Source: Paenibacillus polymyxa (GTDB lineage: Bacteria > Bacillota > Bacilli > Paenibacillales > Paenibacillaceae). Taken from it: 38,731 nucleotides of DNA. Of the stretch, positions 9,136 through 17,546 are shown piece after piece. The stretch's first letter is position 1. Each line of letters starts with the position of its first letter. Position numbers and translations under genes: made by a program. The notes beneath the pieces are model-generated. The model was not told the DNA's origin. It ran no database searches and was given only the letters and a program-made list of their open reading frames with translations. The stretch covers positions 1 to 38,731 of the forward strand of contig NZ_JAGGNR010000034.1 in assembly GCF_018614975.1 (NCBI RefSeq), in the 5' to 3' direction.

Positions 9136-9906
9136 TTACTGATTACTCGCACGATAGGTTTCACGATAATAGATTCCGATGTTGGCAATCCAGATCACAG
9201 AGAGCATTACAATTGGGAATGGAGCAAAGGTAAAGAGGGCTGAATATAACACCATGGAGACCATGCCGATCCCAAGCAAAATGTTCATCATTTGGAAGGA
9301 ACGATAGGCTGCACGGTATACGATCCATTTCTCACCTTCATCCAGTTTCTCAAAGTGATCCTTCTTCATGTTGCGTGAATTCAGATCCAGTGCGCGATCA
9401 GGGAAATAGCGATTGTATCGCTTCACAGTCAGTGTTTGCAGTACAACGACGATGATAATAGAGATACACGCAGCAAAGAGATTCAAAAGGTTAAACAGTT
9501 CGGGAAAATTCGGCATGTTTCTGTTGGAAGCGTTTAAGGACAGAGCAAGTGCGACCCAGGTAAACGCAACAATAACGCTCAATCCGCTGAGGATCATCGC
9601 TTTTCCGAGGGAACGCTCAGCGGGAGAGGTGAGTGAGTCAGAATCTCCATACACCTCATCTTCCGTTGGAGGCACCGATGGCGTACGAACAAGACTGAGA
9701 GTGTTCCACAACATCATAACCACCACTGAAGCAGCCAGTAATGCAAATAAAAGATCATAGTCATAGTAAACGGACAGCGTCCAGTTCAAATTAGATGGAA
9801 TTTTGTTGATTCCGCTGGCTCCGAGAAAACCGACTACAGCACCACCTGCTGCATACAAGGGAAGACGCAACCGCTTCTTAATGGACGAGGATGATGAATT
9901 TTTCAT
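9136..9906 (-). CDS. DUF3169 family membrane protein
   Basis: A 256-residue integral membrane protein with about six hydrophobic segments (near residues 20-37, 55-72, 105-125, 145-165, 205-225 and 230-245), matching the DUF3169 family. The chosen ATG lies one base after the stop of the upstream HTH gene and uses GGTGGAG inside that gene as ribosome site; a GTG 12 bases earlier sits in the ribosome site itself and is less likely. DUF3169 proteins are typically co-encoded with a small XRE regulator, as here. Function unknown. Confidence 0.8.
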   Translation of the reverse strand: MKNSSSSSIKKRLRLPLYAAGGAVVGFLGASGINKIPSNLNWTLSVYYDYDLLFALLAASVVVMMLWNTLSLVRTPSVPPTEDEVYGDSDSLTSPAERSLGKAMILSGLSVIVAFTWVALALSLNASNRNMPNFPELFNLLNLFAACISIIIVVVLQTLTVKRYNRYFPDRALDLNSRNMKKDHFEKLDEGEKWIVYRAAYRSFQMMNILLGIGMVSMVLYSALFTFAPFPIVMLSVIWIANIGIYYRETYRASNQ

Positions 9907-9907
9907 T

Positions 9908-10117
9908 TTAATCTCCACCTTTCAGTTCAAAGATTTTTTCGACAGGTTCACGAAATACATGGGCTATTTTGAGTGCCAGAACGACCGACGGAGAGTAATC
10001 TCCACGCTCAATCAGGGCAATGGTTTGACGGGATGCACCAATGAGTTTGGCCAGTTCTGCTTGGGATAGCCGGTCTCTGGCTCGTAACTCCCGAACGTGA
10101 TTGTGTAATTCTTCCAC
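9908..10117 (-). CDS. Small XRE-family HTH transcriptional regulator
   Basis: A 69-residue single-domain helix-turn-helix protein (motif LSQAELAKLIGASRQTIALIERG, split by the turn at 'IGAS'), of the YgzD/YozG type. It starts at GTG with GGAGGTGAG eight bases upstream. It is followed one base after its stop by the DUF3169 membrane gene, an arrangement repeated across Firmicutes in which the small regulator controls the membrane partner. The upstream region contains the ATGTACAT palindrome at about 10139-10146, which could be its operator. Confidence 0.85.
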   Translation of the reverse strand: MEELHNHVRELRARDRLSQAELAKLIGASRQTIALIERGDYSPSVVLALKIAHVFREPVEKIFELKGGD

Positions 10118-10222
10118 TTGCTCACCTCCATGAACATAATGTACATGATATTCGACTAAATGTAAACTATAATATACAAAATGTTAAAGATAATTTACTT
10201 CTAAACGTTGATAATGGATATG

Positions 10223-10248
10223 AAAAAGAGAGCCTGCTGGGCTCTCTT
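10223..10248 (-). terminator. Terminator of the truncated MFS gene
   Basis: On the minus strand AAGAGAGCC-CAGCA-GGCTCTCTT is followed by TTTCAT. It lies 30 bases past the stop of the MFS remnant and seems to be that gene's original terminator. Confidence 0.7.
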
Positions 10249-10279
10249 GGATGATTATTTTGTTGCCGGAAAAGTGAAA

Positions 10280-10475
10280 TCAAGATGCATCTGCACACGG
10301 CAGATGTTGATTCTGTTCCTCTGCCTTCCGAAGTAACATTCGGAAAATGATGAGCGCTCCAAGCCCCATCAGGATATACAGACCAGCCATCGCATAGGAG
10401 GGCAGAAAGGCTCCAATGGTTAACCCGAGACTGCCGAGGAGGGCAGCAGCGTTGTAACTCAACCCGAAGGGCAGA
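10280..10475 (-). pseudogene. C-terminal remnant of an MFS transporter
   Basis: The reading frame encodes about 65 residues, beginning in-frame as LPFGLSYNAAALLGS and containing two hydrophobic segments, then a short charged tail (RKAEEQNQ). This looks like the last two transmembrane helices of a major facilitator transporter (the 'YN..G...G' pattern of helix 11). A stop codon lies at 10478-10480 in the same frame. At 60 residues or so it is far below the ~400 expected, and it abuts a second truncated gene facing away. I read it as what is left after a deletion. The MFS assignment is from motif style only. Confidence 0.55.
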
Positions 10476-11005
10476 GTTTAAGCCTGTGGGTGGAAGAAGG
10501 CGAGAAGATGGAGTCAGATATGGTCTGGTTTGCAGAGAGATGTAAACAGATTGGCCTACAGATCAATATTATGCCGGGAGATCCGCTCCATGCAGTCTAT
10601 CAAGATGGGTTTGGGGATTGTGATCTGATCTATACAGGAGAAGTCTTCAATGATCATGTCGTGCTGAGTCTCGTGACGATGTTCACCTTCCAGAACACGT
10701 TATTCCTGATTGCGATGAATGATTACTGGAGACTTGAACTGGAACAGGAATGTGGACGAGTGGTCATGATCCAGGAACCTGCGGAGCGGTTGAATAGATT
10801 GATTCGGTTAGAAGATCGACTGATTCAGGAGGCATTGCTTCTGCCCACGTACAGCTTCAGGGAAGAACACGCCCATCATGATTCGTTGCGAGATTATCGT
10901 CTTGCGGGGTATGGTCTGCCTGATCTGCGTAGATTGTGGGTGAAGAGAAACCCTGGCGCCGCTGAAGAGGATGGAAGTTATCCGGTGTATATTCCGTTGT
11001 GGTAG
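10466..11005 (+). pseudogene. C-terminal remnant of an SgrR-like regulator / family 5 solute-binding protein
   Basis: The frame is open from before 10466 through a GTG at 10490 and codes for about 175 residues. Segments such as 'LSLWVEEGEKMESDMVWF', 'GDCDLIYTGEVFNDHVVLSL' and the ending 'LRDYRLAGYGLPDLRRLWVK' correspond in order to the C-terminal half of the solute-binding domain of SgrR-type regulators (about 550-600 residues). The N-terminal HTH and the first half of the binding domain are missing. Such regulators are often divergent from an MFS gene, which fits the MFS stub on the other side of the junction. It may still be translated from GTG 10490, with no obvious function. Confidence 0.6.
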
Positions 11006-11168
11006 GACTATGCAAGCGTAGCAATGCCGTATTAACTGATTTCACCGATTGCTTGTCAAACTAGTCCGCATATATCGAACGAGTCCCTCATAACATGTAC
11101 TAATCAAGTAGGGGTTCTGCTGCAAGCACAATCCTGAAGTGAAAACATGTGCTAAAGGGGATGATGTC

Positions 11169-12368
11169 ATGCGCCGAATATCATGGATGCTTGCCATGGT
11201 ATTGGTCTTATCGGCCTTACTTGCCGCCTGCGGGAAGAAGGATGCGGCAGCTGTGGTCAAAGATCTGAACGAAGTCGTAGGAGAGATGGAAAGTTACCAG
11301 GGGGCAGGCGTGATGACGCTGCATACCGGAGATACGCCGCAGCAGTACAAGGTCGAGGTATGGCATCAGAAGCCTTCCTATTATCGTATTGCGTTAACGA
11401 ATGCCAAAAAGGATGTAACACAGATTGTGCTGCGTAACGATGAAGGCGTGTTTGTTTTGACGCCGAGCCAGAACAAAAGCTTCCGGTTTCAGAGCAATTG
11501 GCCAGATAATCAGGGACAGGTATATCTCTATGAAACATTGATTCGGAGCATTACGGGGGATACAACCCGCCAGTTTGCGGATGAGAAGGAGAGTTATGTA
11601 TTTGATGTAGCTGCCAATTATAATACACACGCACTTGTCAGACAGAAAATCTGGCTGAATAAAAGTGATTATGCACCTAAACAGGTGGAGGTATCCGACT
11701 CCAATGCCAATGTTGTAGTCGATGTCAAATTTGACTCCTTCAAATTCGGGACTGAATTTGAGAAAGATGCCTTTGACATGCAACGTAACATGACAGCAGC
11801 TTCAGAAGAAGGCGGCAAAAATGAAACGGACTCCGGTGTGACTCCTGCGGAGCAAACCGGGAATGAGGGCGGTAAAGAACCTGCCAATCCTCAGACTGCG
11901 CCTGAACCTGATGGAGCTGTCACTGATGGACAGACAGGTGTAGGTGGTGATACGGAGCAGCAAGGTACAGAAGGTGCTGCATCAGGTCAGGAAGGCGAAG
12001 AACCAACAATCGCTGAACCGGAAGGTCCAGACAGCTTTGGCGTAATTCAGCCGACCTATGCGCCGGAAGGTGTGCAGCTCAAGGATGATCAGATTCTGGA
12101 AGAGGCGGGAGACTATTCGGTTATGCTTCGTTATGAAGGAACATATAATTACACGATATTCGAAGCCAGACCACAGGATCGAGCTGTGTCGCTTGCCCCA
12201 TCCCGTGTACTGGATCTAGGATTCACACTAGGAATGGTCAGCGGAGATGCACTGCAGACACTGACATGGACGACAGATGGGATAGAATATCGGATCACCA
12301 GTGCCGACCTGCCTGATAACGAAATGGTACGCATTGCAACATCGATGCAGGAAGAGTCAGGCAAATGA
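11169..12368 (+). CDS. LolA-like / DUF4367 sporulation lipoprotein (YdcC/GerS type)
   Basis: A 399-residue exported lipoprotein. The ATG at 11169 (ribosome site AAAGGGGA) gives a signal peptide ending in the lipobox LAAC, with Cys21 as lipidation site; an upstream in-frame ATG at 11139 would put charged residues before the signal and is rejected. Residues about 30-210 look like the LolA/LolB-like fold of YdcC and GerS; then comes a Gly/Glu/Thr/Gln-rich linker (about 215-290) and a C-terminal DUF4367 module (about 295-395). It stands upstream of alr and ndoAI-ndoA exactly as ydcC does in B. subtilis. The linker and second domain make it longer than YdcC (about 350). Confidence 0.8.
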   Translation: MRRISWMLAMVLVLSALLAACGKKDAAAVVKDLNEVVGEMESYQGAGVMTLHTGDTPQQYKVEVWHQKPSYYRIALTNAKKDVTQIVLRNDEGVFVLTPSQNKSFRFQSNWPDNQGQVYLYETLIRSITGDTTRQFADEKESYVFDVAANYNTHALVRQKIWLNKSDYAPKQVEVSDSNANVVVDVKFDSFKFGTEFEKDAFDMQRNMTAASEEGGKNETDSGVTPAEQTGNEGGKEPANPQTAPEPDGAVTDGQTGVGGDTEQQGTEGAASGQEGEEPTIAEPEGPDSFGVIQPTYAPEGVQLKDDQILEEAGDYSVMLRYEGTYNYTIFEARPQDRAVSLAPSRVLDLGFTLGMVSGDALQTLTWTTDGIEYRITSADLPDNEMVRIATSMQEESGK

Positions 12369-12763
12369 TTTTTGAACCAATGAACGAATAGTAGCATAAA
12401 CATAAGGAATGCTAAGAAGCATCGGAGACCCGTTCTCCGGTGCTTTGCTTTGATGTAAGACAGGTATTCATCTGGCGCCGTTTTTCTTACCCGATACACC
12501 CAATAATGCAAAACGCGCTTCTACGCAGAAGGAACCGGGTAAATAGTCGATATAAGCAGATTTTGCCGGGGTGGAAAATGGAATTTTGCCCTGCCAATCT
12601 CGCTTATCGGTCTTCTTCTGTGTTCGCATTAGTTCCTCAAACGGCGCACCTTACATCTATTTTGGAATGCGAAACTTCGGTTCATTTGACAGTCACATGC
12701 AGGAGCATTACGATGGAGTCTGACGTGAGCCGGATTAAGAATGATTAGAGAAGGTGACTTAAC
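12369..12763. other. Intergenic region ydcC-like to alr
   Basis: About 395 bases without a convincing gene. A stem-loop (AAGCATCGGAGA / TCTCCGGTGCTT, 12417-12445) near its start could be a weak terminator for the lipoprotein gene, although its T-tract is poor. The remainder must contain the alr promoter, but I cannot assign one with confidence. Confidence 0.5.
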
Positions 12764-13951
12764 GTGCAAGGACAATATCGGCCGACCCAAGCGGAGATCA
12801 ATTTGGATCATTTGTGTACTAACGTAGAAGCTTTCCGCGAGGCATTGCCTCAGGGCATGAAATTCCTCGCCTGTGTGAAGGCCAATGCCTATGGACACGG
12901 AGCGGTGGAGACGGCTAGAGAACTGGAACGAGTGGGTGTGGATTACTTAAGTGTGGCTTTTCTTGACGAAGCTCTGGAACTGCGACAACATGGGATTACG
13001 ATTCCAATCCTGGTACTGGGATATACGCCGCCTGAAGGGATCGCTGTTGCATGGCAACATGATGTGACCGTCACACTGTTCAGCAGGGAAGTGCTTGACG
13101 CCATTCGACATCTGGATGCGAGCACATTCGCTAACAAACTGAAGGTTCATATTAAAATCGACAGCGGCATGGGCCGATTAGGTCTGTTGCCTGGCGATGA
13201 GGCATTGGCTTTCATACAGGAAGTAGCTTCGCTCAATCAGGTGATGCTGGAAGGCCTGTTTACCCATTTTGCCAGAGCAGATGAAGAAGACAAAAACTAT
13301 ACATTGGAGCAGTATAGACGGTTCCAAAGCGTGGTTCATGCGCTCAGGGATCAGGGATGTTCCATCCCGATTATACATACGGCGAATAGCGCCGCTGCTA
13401 TTGATACACCGGAATTGTCCTATGACATGGTGCGTGTGGGAATAAGCCTGTACGGACTGTATCCTTCGGCTGAGGTGAATCATCAGGTGGTGAAGCTGTC
13501 CCCGGTATTGACGCTGAAGACAAAGGCGGTTCTGGTCAAAACACTGCCGCCCCATTGGGGGATCAGTTACGGAACCCGTTATTTTACGCAAGGGTACGAA
13601 CGAATAGCGACCCTGCCGATCGGATATGCAGATGGATTCTCCAGAATGCTGACAGGTAAAGCACAAGTGCTTGTACGCGGCCGCCGCGTCCCTGTCGTCG
13701 GTACGATCTGCATGGATCAGTGTATGGTGTCGTTACAATCTTTCGCAGAAGAGGCGGAAGAAATTCAAGTCGGCGAAGAGGTTGTCCTCATTGGTCATCA
13801 GTCTGGTGGCGTAATAACCGCAGACGAGGTGGCAATCCAGCTTGGTACGATTGCTTATGAGGTGATCTGCATGATGGCGCATCGCATTCCACGGGTATAT
13901 ACCCGCGGGGGAGCAGTAGTCGCCAGAATCAATCCACTTTTGACATCCTGA
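12764..13951 (+). CDS. alr: Alanine racemase
   Basis: A 395-residue PLP enzyme interconverting L- and D-alanine for peptidoglycan synthesis in the cytoplasm. The pyridoxal-binding Lys39 lies in FLACVKANAYGHG and the opposing catalytic base is Tyr269 in WGISYGTRYF, the two-base pair of the family. The 'HTANSAA' and 'VRVGISLYGLYP' blocks of the barrel and 'VVGTICMDQCMV' of the C-terminal beta domain are present. Start is GTG with GAGAAGGTGA upstream. It is followed by ndoAI-ndoA as in B. subtilis alrA. Confidence 0.96.
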   Translation: MQGQYRPTQAEINLDHLCTNVEAFREALPQGMKFLACVKANAYGHGAVETARELERVGVDYLSVAFLDEALELRQHGITIPILVLGYTPPEGIAVAWQHDVTVTLFSREVLDAIRHLDASTFANKLKVHIKIDSGMGRLGLLPGDEALAFIQEVASLNQVMLEGLFTHFARADEEDKNYTLEQYRRFQSVVHALRDQGCSIPIIHTANSAAAIDTPELSYDMVRVGISLYGLYPSAEVNHQVVKLSPVLTLKTKAVLVKTLPPHWGISYGTRYFTQGYERIATLPIGYADGFSRMLTGKAQVLVRGRRVPVVGTICMDQCMVSLQSFAEEAEEIQVGEEVVLIGHQSGGVITADEVAIQLGTIAYEVICMMAHRIPRVYTRGGAVVARINPLLTS

Positions 13952-14212
13952 CAGGTAAACTGGACGTCATTACCAATAAAATTTTTTTCAGAACAGAAGG
14001 AAAACTGTCGGAGCATCTCGAATGTTGTATGACGATAAGGATTTAATATCCTGAAATGAGATGTTTGGTCTGTACGAATATTGTTCCCCGTGTTTATAAT
14101 GGAGTACAGCATACTTGATATACTCGGGGCATATATATTCCTTTGTATAAAAGTTCTGGAAAAACGTAATACTGGTTCACAATGGCGAAAGGTTTGTGGG
14201 GGTGGAAGAAAG

Positions 14213-14494
14213 GTGGCCAACTTGCAGAACACCAAGCGGATCATGATCAGTTTACCTGATTATCTTTTGCAGGAAGTGGATGGCATCGTAGCGCTGGAGA
14301 ATTCCAATCGCAGCGAATTGATTAGGCAGGCTATGAAGCTGTATTTGACGGAGCGTAAGAAACGTTACATCCGTGAAACGATGCAGCGGGGATACATGGA
14401 GATGGCTAAAATTAATCTGACCATGGCATCCGAAGCCTTTCATGCGGAGGAAGATGCGGACAGCACTCTGGACCGCTTAGTTAGCGGGGTGTAG
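14213..14494 (+). CDS. ndoAI: Antitoxin EndoAI (MazE-like, ribbon-helix-helix)
   Basis: A 93-residue antitoxin that neutralises the EndoA RNase and usually represses its own operon. The start is taken as GTG 14213, preceded by GGAAGAAAGG; this gives exactly the 93 residues of the B. subtilis protein, whereas an in-frame ATG at 14081 would add 44 unrelated residues. The N-terminal ribbon-helix-helix ('TKRIMISLPDYLLQEVD', 'NRSELIRQAMKLYL') binds DNA and the C-terminal helix would thread along the toxin. Only three bases separate it from the toxin gene. Confidence 0.92.
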   Translation: MANLQNTKRIMISLPDYLLQEVDGIVALENSNRSELIRQAMKLYLTERKKRYIRETMQRGYMEMAKINLTMASEAFHAEEDADSTLDRLVSGV

Positions 14495-14497
14495 ACA

Positions 14498-14848
14498 TTG
14501 ATCGTAAAACGTGGTGACGTTTTTTTTGCGGATCTTTCTCCCGTTGTCGGTTCCGAGCAAGGTGGAGTCAGGCCGGTTCTGGTGATCCAGAATGATATCG
14601 GCAACCGGTTCAGTCCAACTTGTATTGTGGCGGCGATCACCGCCCAGATCCAGAAGGCAAAGCTGCCAACGCATGTGGAAATTGATGCGGCGGCCCACGG
14701 CTTTGACCGGGACTCGGTTATTTTGCTCGAACAAATACGGACGATTGATAAACAGAGGCTGACTGACAAGATTACTCATCTGGACGAGGAGACCATGAAA
14801 TTGGTCAACGAAGCCTTACAGATCAGCCTTGGTTTAATCGATTTTTAA
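14498..14848 (+). CDS. ndoA: Endoribonuclease toxin EndoA (MazF)
   Basis: A 116-residue MazF/PemK-type mRNA interferase. Start is TTG, as in many Bacillales relatives, with the first residues MIVKRGDVFFADL. R25 (in GGVRPVLVIQND) and T48 (in VAAIT), the catalytic residues described for B. subtilis MazF, are both in place, and the length is identical. It cleaves single-stranded RNA at a short U/A-rich site (UACAU in B. subtilis). The antitoxin gene lies directly upstream in one operon. In B. subtilis the next gene is rsbRA; here it is an alpha-galactosidase. Confidence 0.95.
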   Translation: MIVKRGDVFFADLSPVVGSEQGGVRPVLVIQNDIGNRFSPTCIVAAITAQIQKAKLPTHVEIDAAAHGFDRDSVILLEQIRTIDKQRLTDKITHLDEETMKLVNEALQISLGLIDF

Positions 14849-14931
14849 GGCAGCAACCAGCGTCTTGTACGCTGCCCTGCCGTCCGTTGGCAATGGATGT
14901 TCCTGTAAGGGAACACACTGAATTCAGACTG

Positions 14932-14983
14932 TAACCAAAAGAGCGTATGACATCCTTCGGGCTGTTATGCGCTCTTTTGGTTA
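14932..14983. terminator. Stem-loop after ndoA
   Basis: TAACCAAAAGAGCG pairs perfectly with CGCTCTTTTGGTTA over 14 bases, with a loop of about 24. It ends the alr-ndoAI-ndoA unit. The T-run is inside the stem arm rather than after it, so strength is uncertain. Confidence 0.65.
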
Positions 14984-15036
14984 AAGCTTGATGAAAGCGT
15001 AGAACATTGGCGATCTTTTCGCTATAATGAAACCTG

Positions 15037-15050
15037 AGAAACCGTTTACC
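15037..15050. promoter_or_regulatory. Candidate cre (CcpA) site at the alpha-galactosidase start region
   Basis: The minus strand reads GGTAAACGGTTTCT, which matches the cre consensus TGWAARCGYTWNCW at 12 of 14 positions. It lies just after a TATAAT at 15023-15028 and before the gene's ribosome site (GGTGGAGGAG), where CcpA binding would block transcription. Catabolite repression of an alpha-galactosidase is expected in Bacillales. The -35 of this promoter is not convincing. Confidence 0.45.
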
Positions 15051-15083
15051 CGAAAGACCTATATATAGAGGTGGAGGAGACAT

Positions 15084-17273
15084 ATGAGCATTTACATCAA
15101 TCAGGAGAAACTTCAATTTCATTTACAGACCCGTGAGGCCAGTTACGTATTTCAGGTACTGCCTTCAGGATATTTGGTGCATTTGTATTATGGCAAAAAA
15201 TTACGCGACACCGATCTGAGCTGGTTGCATGTACGGACAGAACGAGCGTCCTTTAGCCCTAACCCGGTACCAGAGGATCGTACGATCTCCTTCGATACGT
15301 TGCCTGTGGAATTGCCAGTGTATGGCACAAGTGATTTCCGTAATCCGGCAATCCAATTGGAACTTGAGAATGGCTCAACGGTTTCGGAGTTTACGTATAC
15401 AGGTCATCGATTGATCAAAGGAAAAGCAGCGCTTACGGGACTGCCAGCAACGTATGTTGAATCCGATGATGAAGCAGAGACACTGGTTATTGAGTTGGAA
15501 GACCGCGTCGCTGGTATCAAGATCGAGCTTTCTTATACAGCCTTTACGGCATTTAATGCGATTACACGCTCCATGCGTATCGTTAATGAGAGCGCTACCT
15601 CAGTGAATGTGGCGCGTGCGCTCAGTTCATCGGTCGATTTCCCGCATGCTGATTATGAATTGTTGCAATTGTCAGGGGCTTGGACACGGGAACGTGATAT
15701 CGTTCGCAGACCACTTGCGTCAGGCCTGCAAGGGATCGAGAGCCGTCGCGGTTCAAGCAGTCACCAGCAGAATCCTTTTATTGCGCTGATGACACCAGGC
15801 ACGGATGAAGACCAGGGTGAAGTCTACGGATTCAGTCTCGTCTATAGTGGCAGCTTCACTGCACAGGCTGAAGTGGATCAGTTCCACACCACACGTGTAT
15901 CGCTCGGGATCAACCCGTTCGAGTTCAGCTGGAAGCTGGAGCCGCAAGAAGCGTTCCAGACACCTGAGACGGTTATGGTGTACTCGGCTGCAGGTTTGGA
16001 CGGCATGTCACAGTCCTACCACGAATTGTATCGGGAGCGTCTGGCACGTGGCAAATTCCGTAATGCGGAGCGTCCGGTGTTAGTTAATAACTGGGAAGCG
16101 ACTTACTTTGTTTTTGACGCAGACAAGATTGAACAGATCGCTCGTGCTGGACAGAAGCTGGGTATTGAGCTGTTTGTCTTGGATGATGGCTGGTTTGGAC
16201 ACCGGGACAGTGACAACTCCTCGCTGGGCGACTGGATTGTCGATAAGAACAAATTGCCACAGGGACTGGATGATCTGGCTAACCGCGTAACAGGTCTGGA
16301 CATGCAGTTTGGATTGTGGTTTGAGCCCGAGATGATCTCACCAGACAGTGAGCTGTACCGTGCGCACCCAGACTGGTGTCTGCATGTGCCTGATCGTCGC
16401 CGGACAGAAGGACGTCAACAACTGGTACTCGATTTCTCTCGTCAGGATGTACGTGATGAGATTGTGCGCATGTTAACAGACGTACTTGGTTCTGCACCAA
16501 TCACTTATGTGAAATGGGACATGAACCGTAATATGACGGAAGTGGGTTCTGCATTGCTTACGGCAGACAGACAGCGTGAGACCGCGCATCGTTACATGTT
16601 GGGGTTGTATGACGTCATGGAACGAATCACTTCGGCGTTCCCGAATATTCTGTTCGAGAGCTGTTCAGGTGGTGGTGGCCGCTTCGATCCAGGTATGCTG
16701 TATTACATGCCACAGACTTGGACAAGTGATAACACGGATGCCATATCTCGTCTGCGGATTCAATACGGTACGAGTCTTGTATACCCGGTAAGTTCGATGG
16801 GATCGCATATCTCAGCGGTACCGAATCATCAGGTCAACCGGATCACTTCTCTTGAGATTCGGGGACATGTTGCGATGTCGGGCAACTTCGGGTATGAGCT
16901 GGATCTGACAAAATTCACGGAGGAAGAGAACAACATCGTGAAAGCGCAGGTTGAGCTGTACAAGGAGATCCGTGGAACGGTTCAATATGGAACATTCCGT
17001 CGCTTGCTCAGTCCGTTTGAAGGCAATGAGACAGCATGGATGTTTATTGCACCAGACGGAAGCGAAGCCGTGGTATTCTACTTCCGCGTGCTCTCTGAGC
17101 CTAATGCGCCACTTCAGCGGCTGAAGCTGAAAGGATTGGACCCGGATGCGGATTATCGTCTGAAAGGCGGATCGGAGACCTTTACCGGCGATGCCCTCAT
17201 GTATGGTGGTATTTCGGTAGGCAGTGCATCAGGAGACTATCTGAGCGAAATGTTCCGGTTTGAACGCGTATAG
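15084..17273 (+). CDS. Alpha-galactosidase, glycoside hydrolase family 36
   Basis: A 729-residue GH36 enzyme that removes terminal alpha-1,6-galactose from melibiose, raffinose and galactomannan oligosaccharides. No signal peptide, so it acts in the cytoplasm on imported sugar. The N-terminal beta-supersandwich (about 1-330) precedes the TIM barrel (about 335-650), with nucleophile Asp479 in YVKWDMNR and acid/base Asp549 in WTSDN, almost the same numbering as the Geobacillus AgaA pair (478/548). 'ESCSGGGGRFDPG' lies between them. A C-terminal beta domain follows. Start ATG with GGTGGAGGAG. No sugar transporter or LacI/AraC regulator is adjacent, so it is a lone enzyme here, placed where B. 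subtilis has the sigB operon. Confidence 0.95.
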   Translation: MSIYINQEKLQFHLQTREASYVFQVLPSGYLVHLYYGKKLRDTDLSWLHVRTERASFSPNPVPEDRTISFDTLPVELPVYGTSDFRNPAIQLELENGSTVSEFTYTGHRLIKGKAALTGLPATYVESDDEAETLVIELEDRVAGIKIELSYTAFTAFNAITRSMRIVNESATSVNVARALSSSVDFPHADYELLQLSGAWTRERDIVRRPLASGLQGIESRRGSSSHQQNPFIALMTPGTDEDQGEVYGFSLVYSGSFTAQAEVDQFHTTRVSLGINPFEFSWKLEPQEAFQTPETVMVYSAAGLDGMSQSYHELYRERLARGKFRNAERPVLVNNWEATYFVFDADKIEQIARAGQKLGIELFVLDDGWFGHRDSDNSSLGDWIVDKNKLPQGLDDLANRVTGLDMQFGLWFEPEMISPDSELYRAHPDWCLHVPDRRRTEGRQQLVLDFSRQDVRDEIVRMLTDVLGSAPITYVKWDMNRNMTEVGSALLTADRQRETAHRYMLGLYDVMERITSAFPNILFESCSGGGGRFDPGMLYYMPQTWTSDNTDAISRLRIQYGTSLVYPVSSMGSHISAVPNHQVNRITSLEIRGHVAMSGNFGYELDLTKFTEEENNIVKAQVELYKEIRGTVQYGTFRRLLSPFEGNETAWMFIAPDGSEAVVFYFRVLSEPNAPLQRLKLKGLDPDADYRLKGGSETFTGDALMYGGISVGSASGDYLSEMFRFERV

Positions 17274-17302
17274 ATTACAAATGGATATAAAGTTCTAAAC
17301 GG

Positions 17303-17346
17303 AAAGACCGAGGAGCGTTGTGATGACGTTTTTCGGTCTTTTTTTG
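17303..17346 (+). terminator. Terminator after alpha-galactosidase gene
   Basis: AAAGACCGA pairs with TCGGTCTTT and is followed by TTTTTT. Confidence 0.85.
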
Positions 17347-17546
17347 ACGTATTGGGGAAGGCTGGAGGATGACATCATTCTGTCAGAACCTGTATGCTTG
17401 CGGATTGATGGAAATCTGGACGTGATTCTGTGATAATATAGGGTAGAGTGAAAGAAACAAATGGTTCAACTATACTGTAATTACAGCAGCAAAGCTGCCC
17501 TGAAATGATTGTAACGAACGATTCAGGAAGGAAAGAGGGATTTATT

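Noticed and set aside
14081..14212. N-terminal extension of EndoAI from an upstream ATG
   Set aside because: The extra 44 residues have no counterpart in the family; GTG 14213 has a good ribosome site and gives the usual 93 residues.
14992..14999. TGAAAGCG, a perfect left half of a cre site
   Set aside because: The right half does not match; the site at 15037-15050 is much better.
14850..15083. Riboswitch or T-box upstream of the alpha-galactosidase
   Set aside because: The hairpin at 14932-14983 is explained as the ndoA terminator; no T-box sequence or known riboswitch core was seen.
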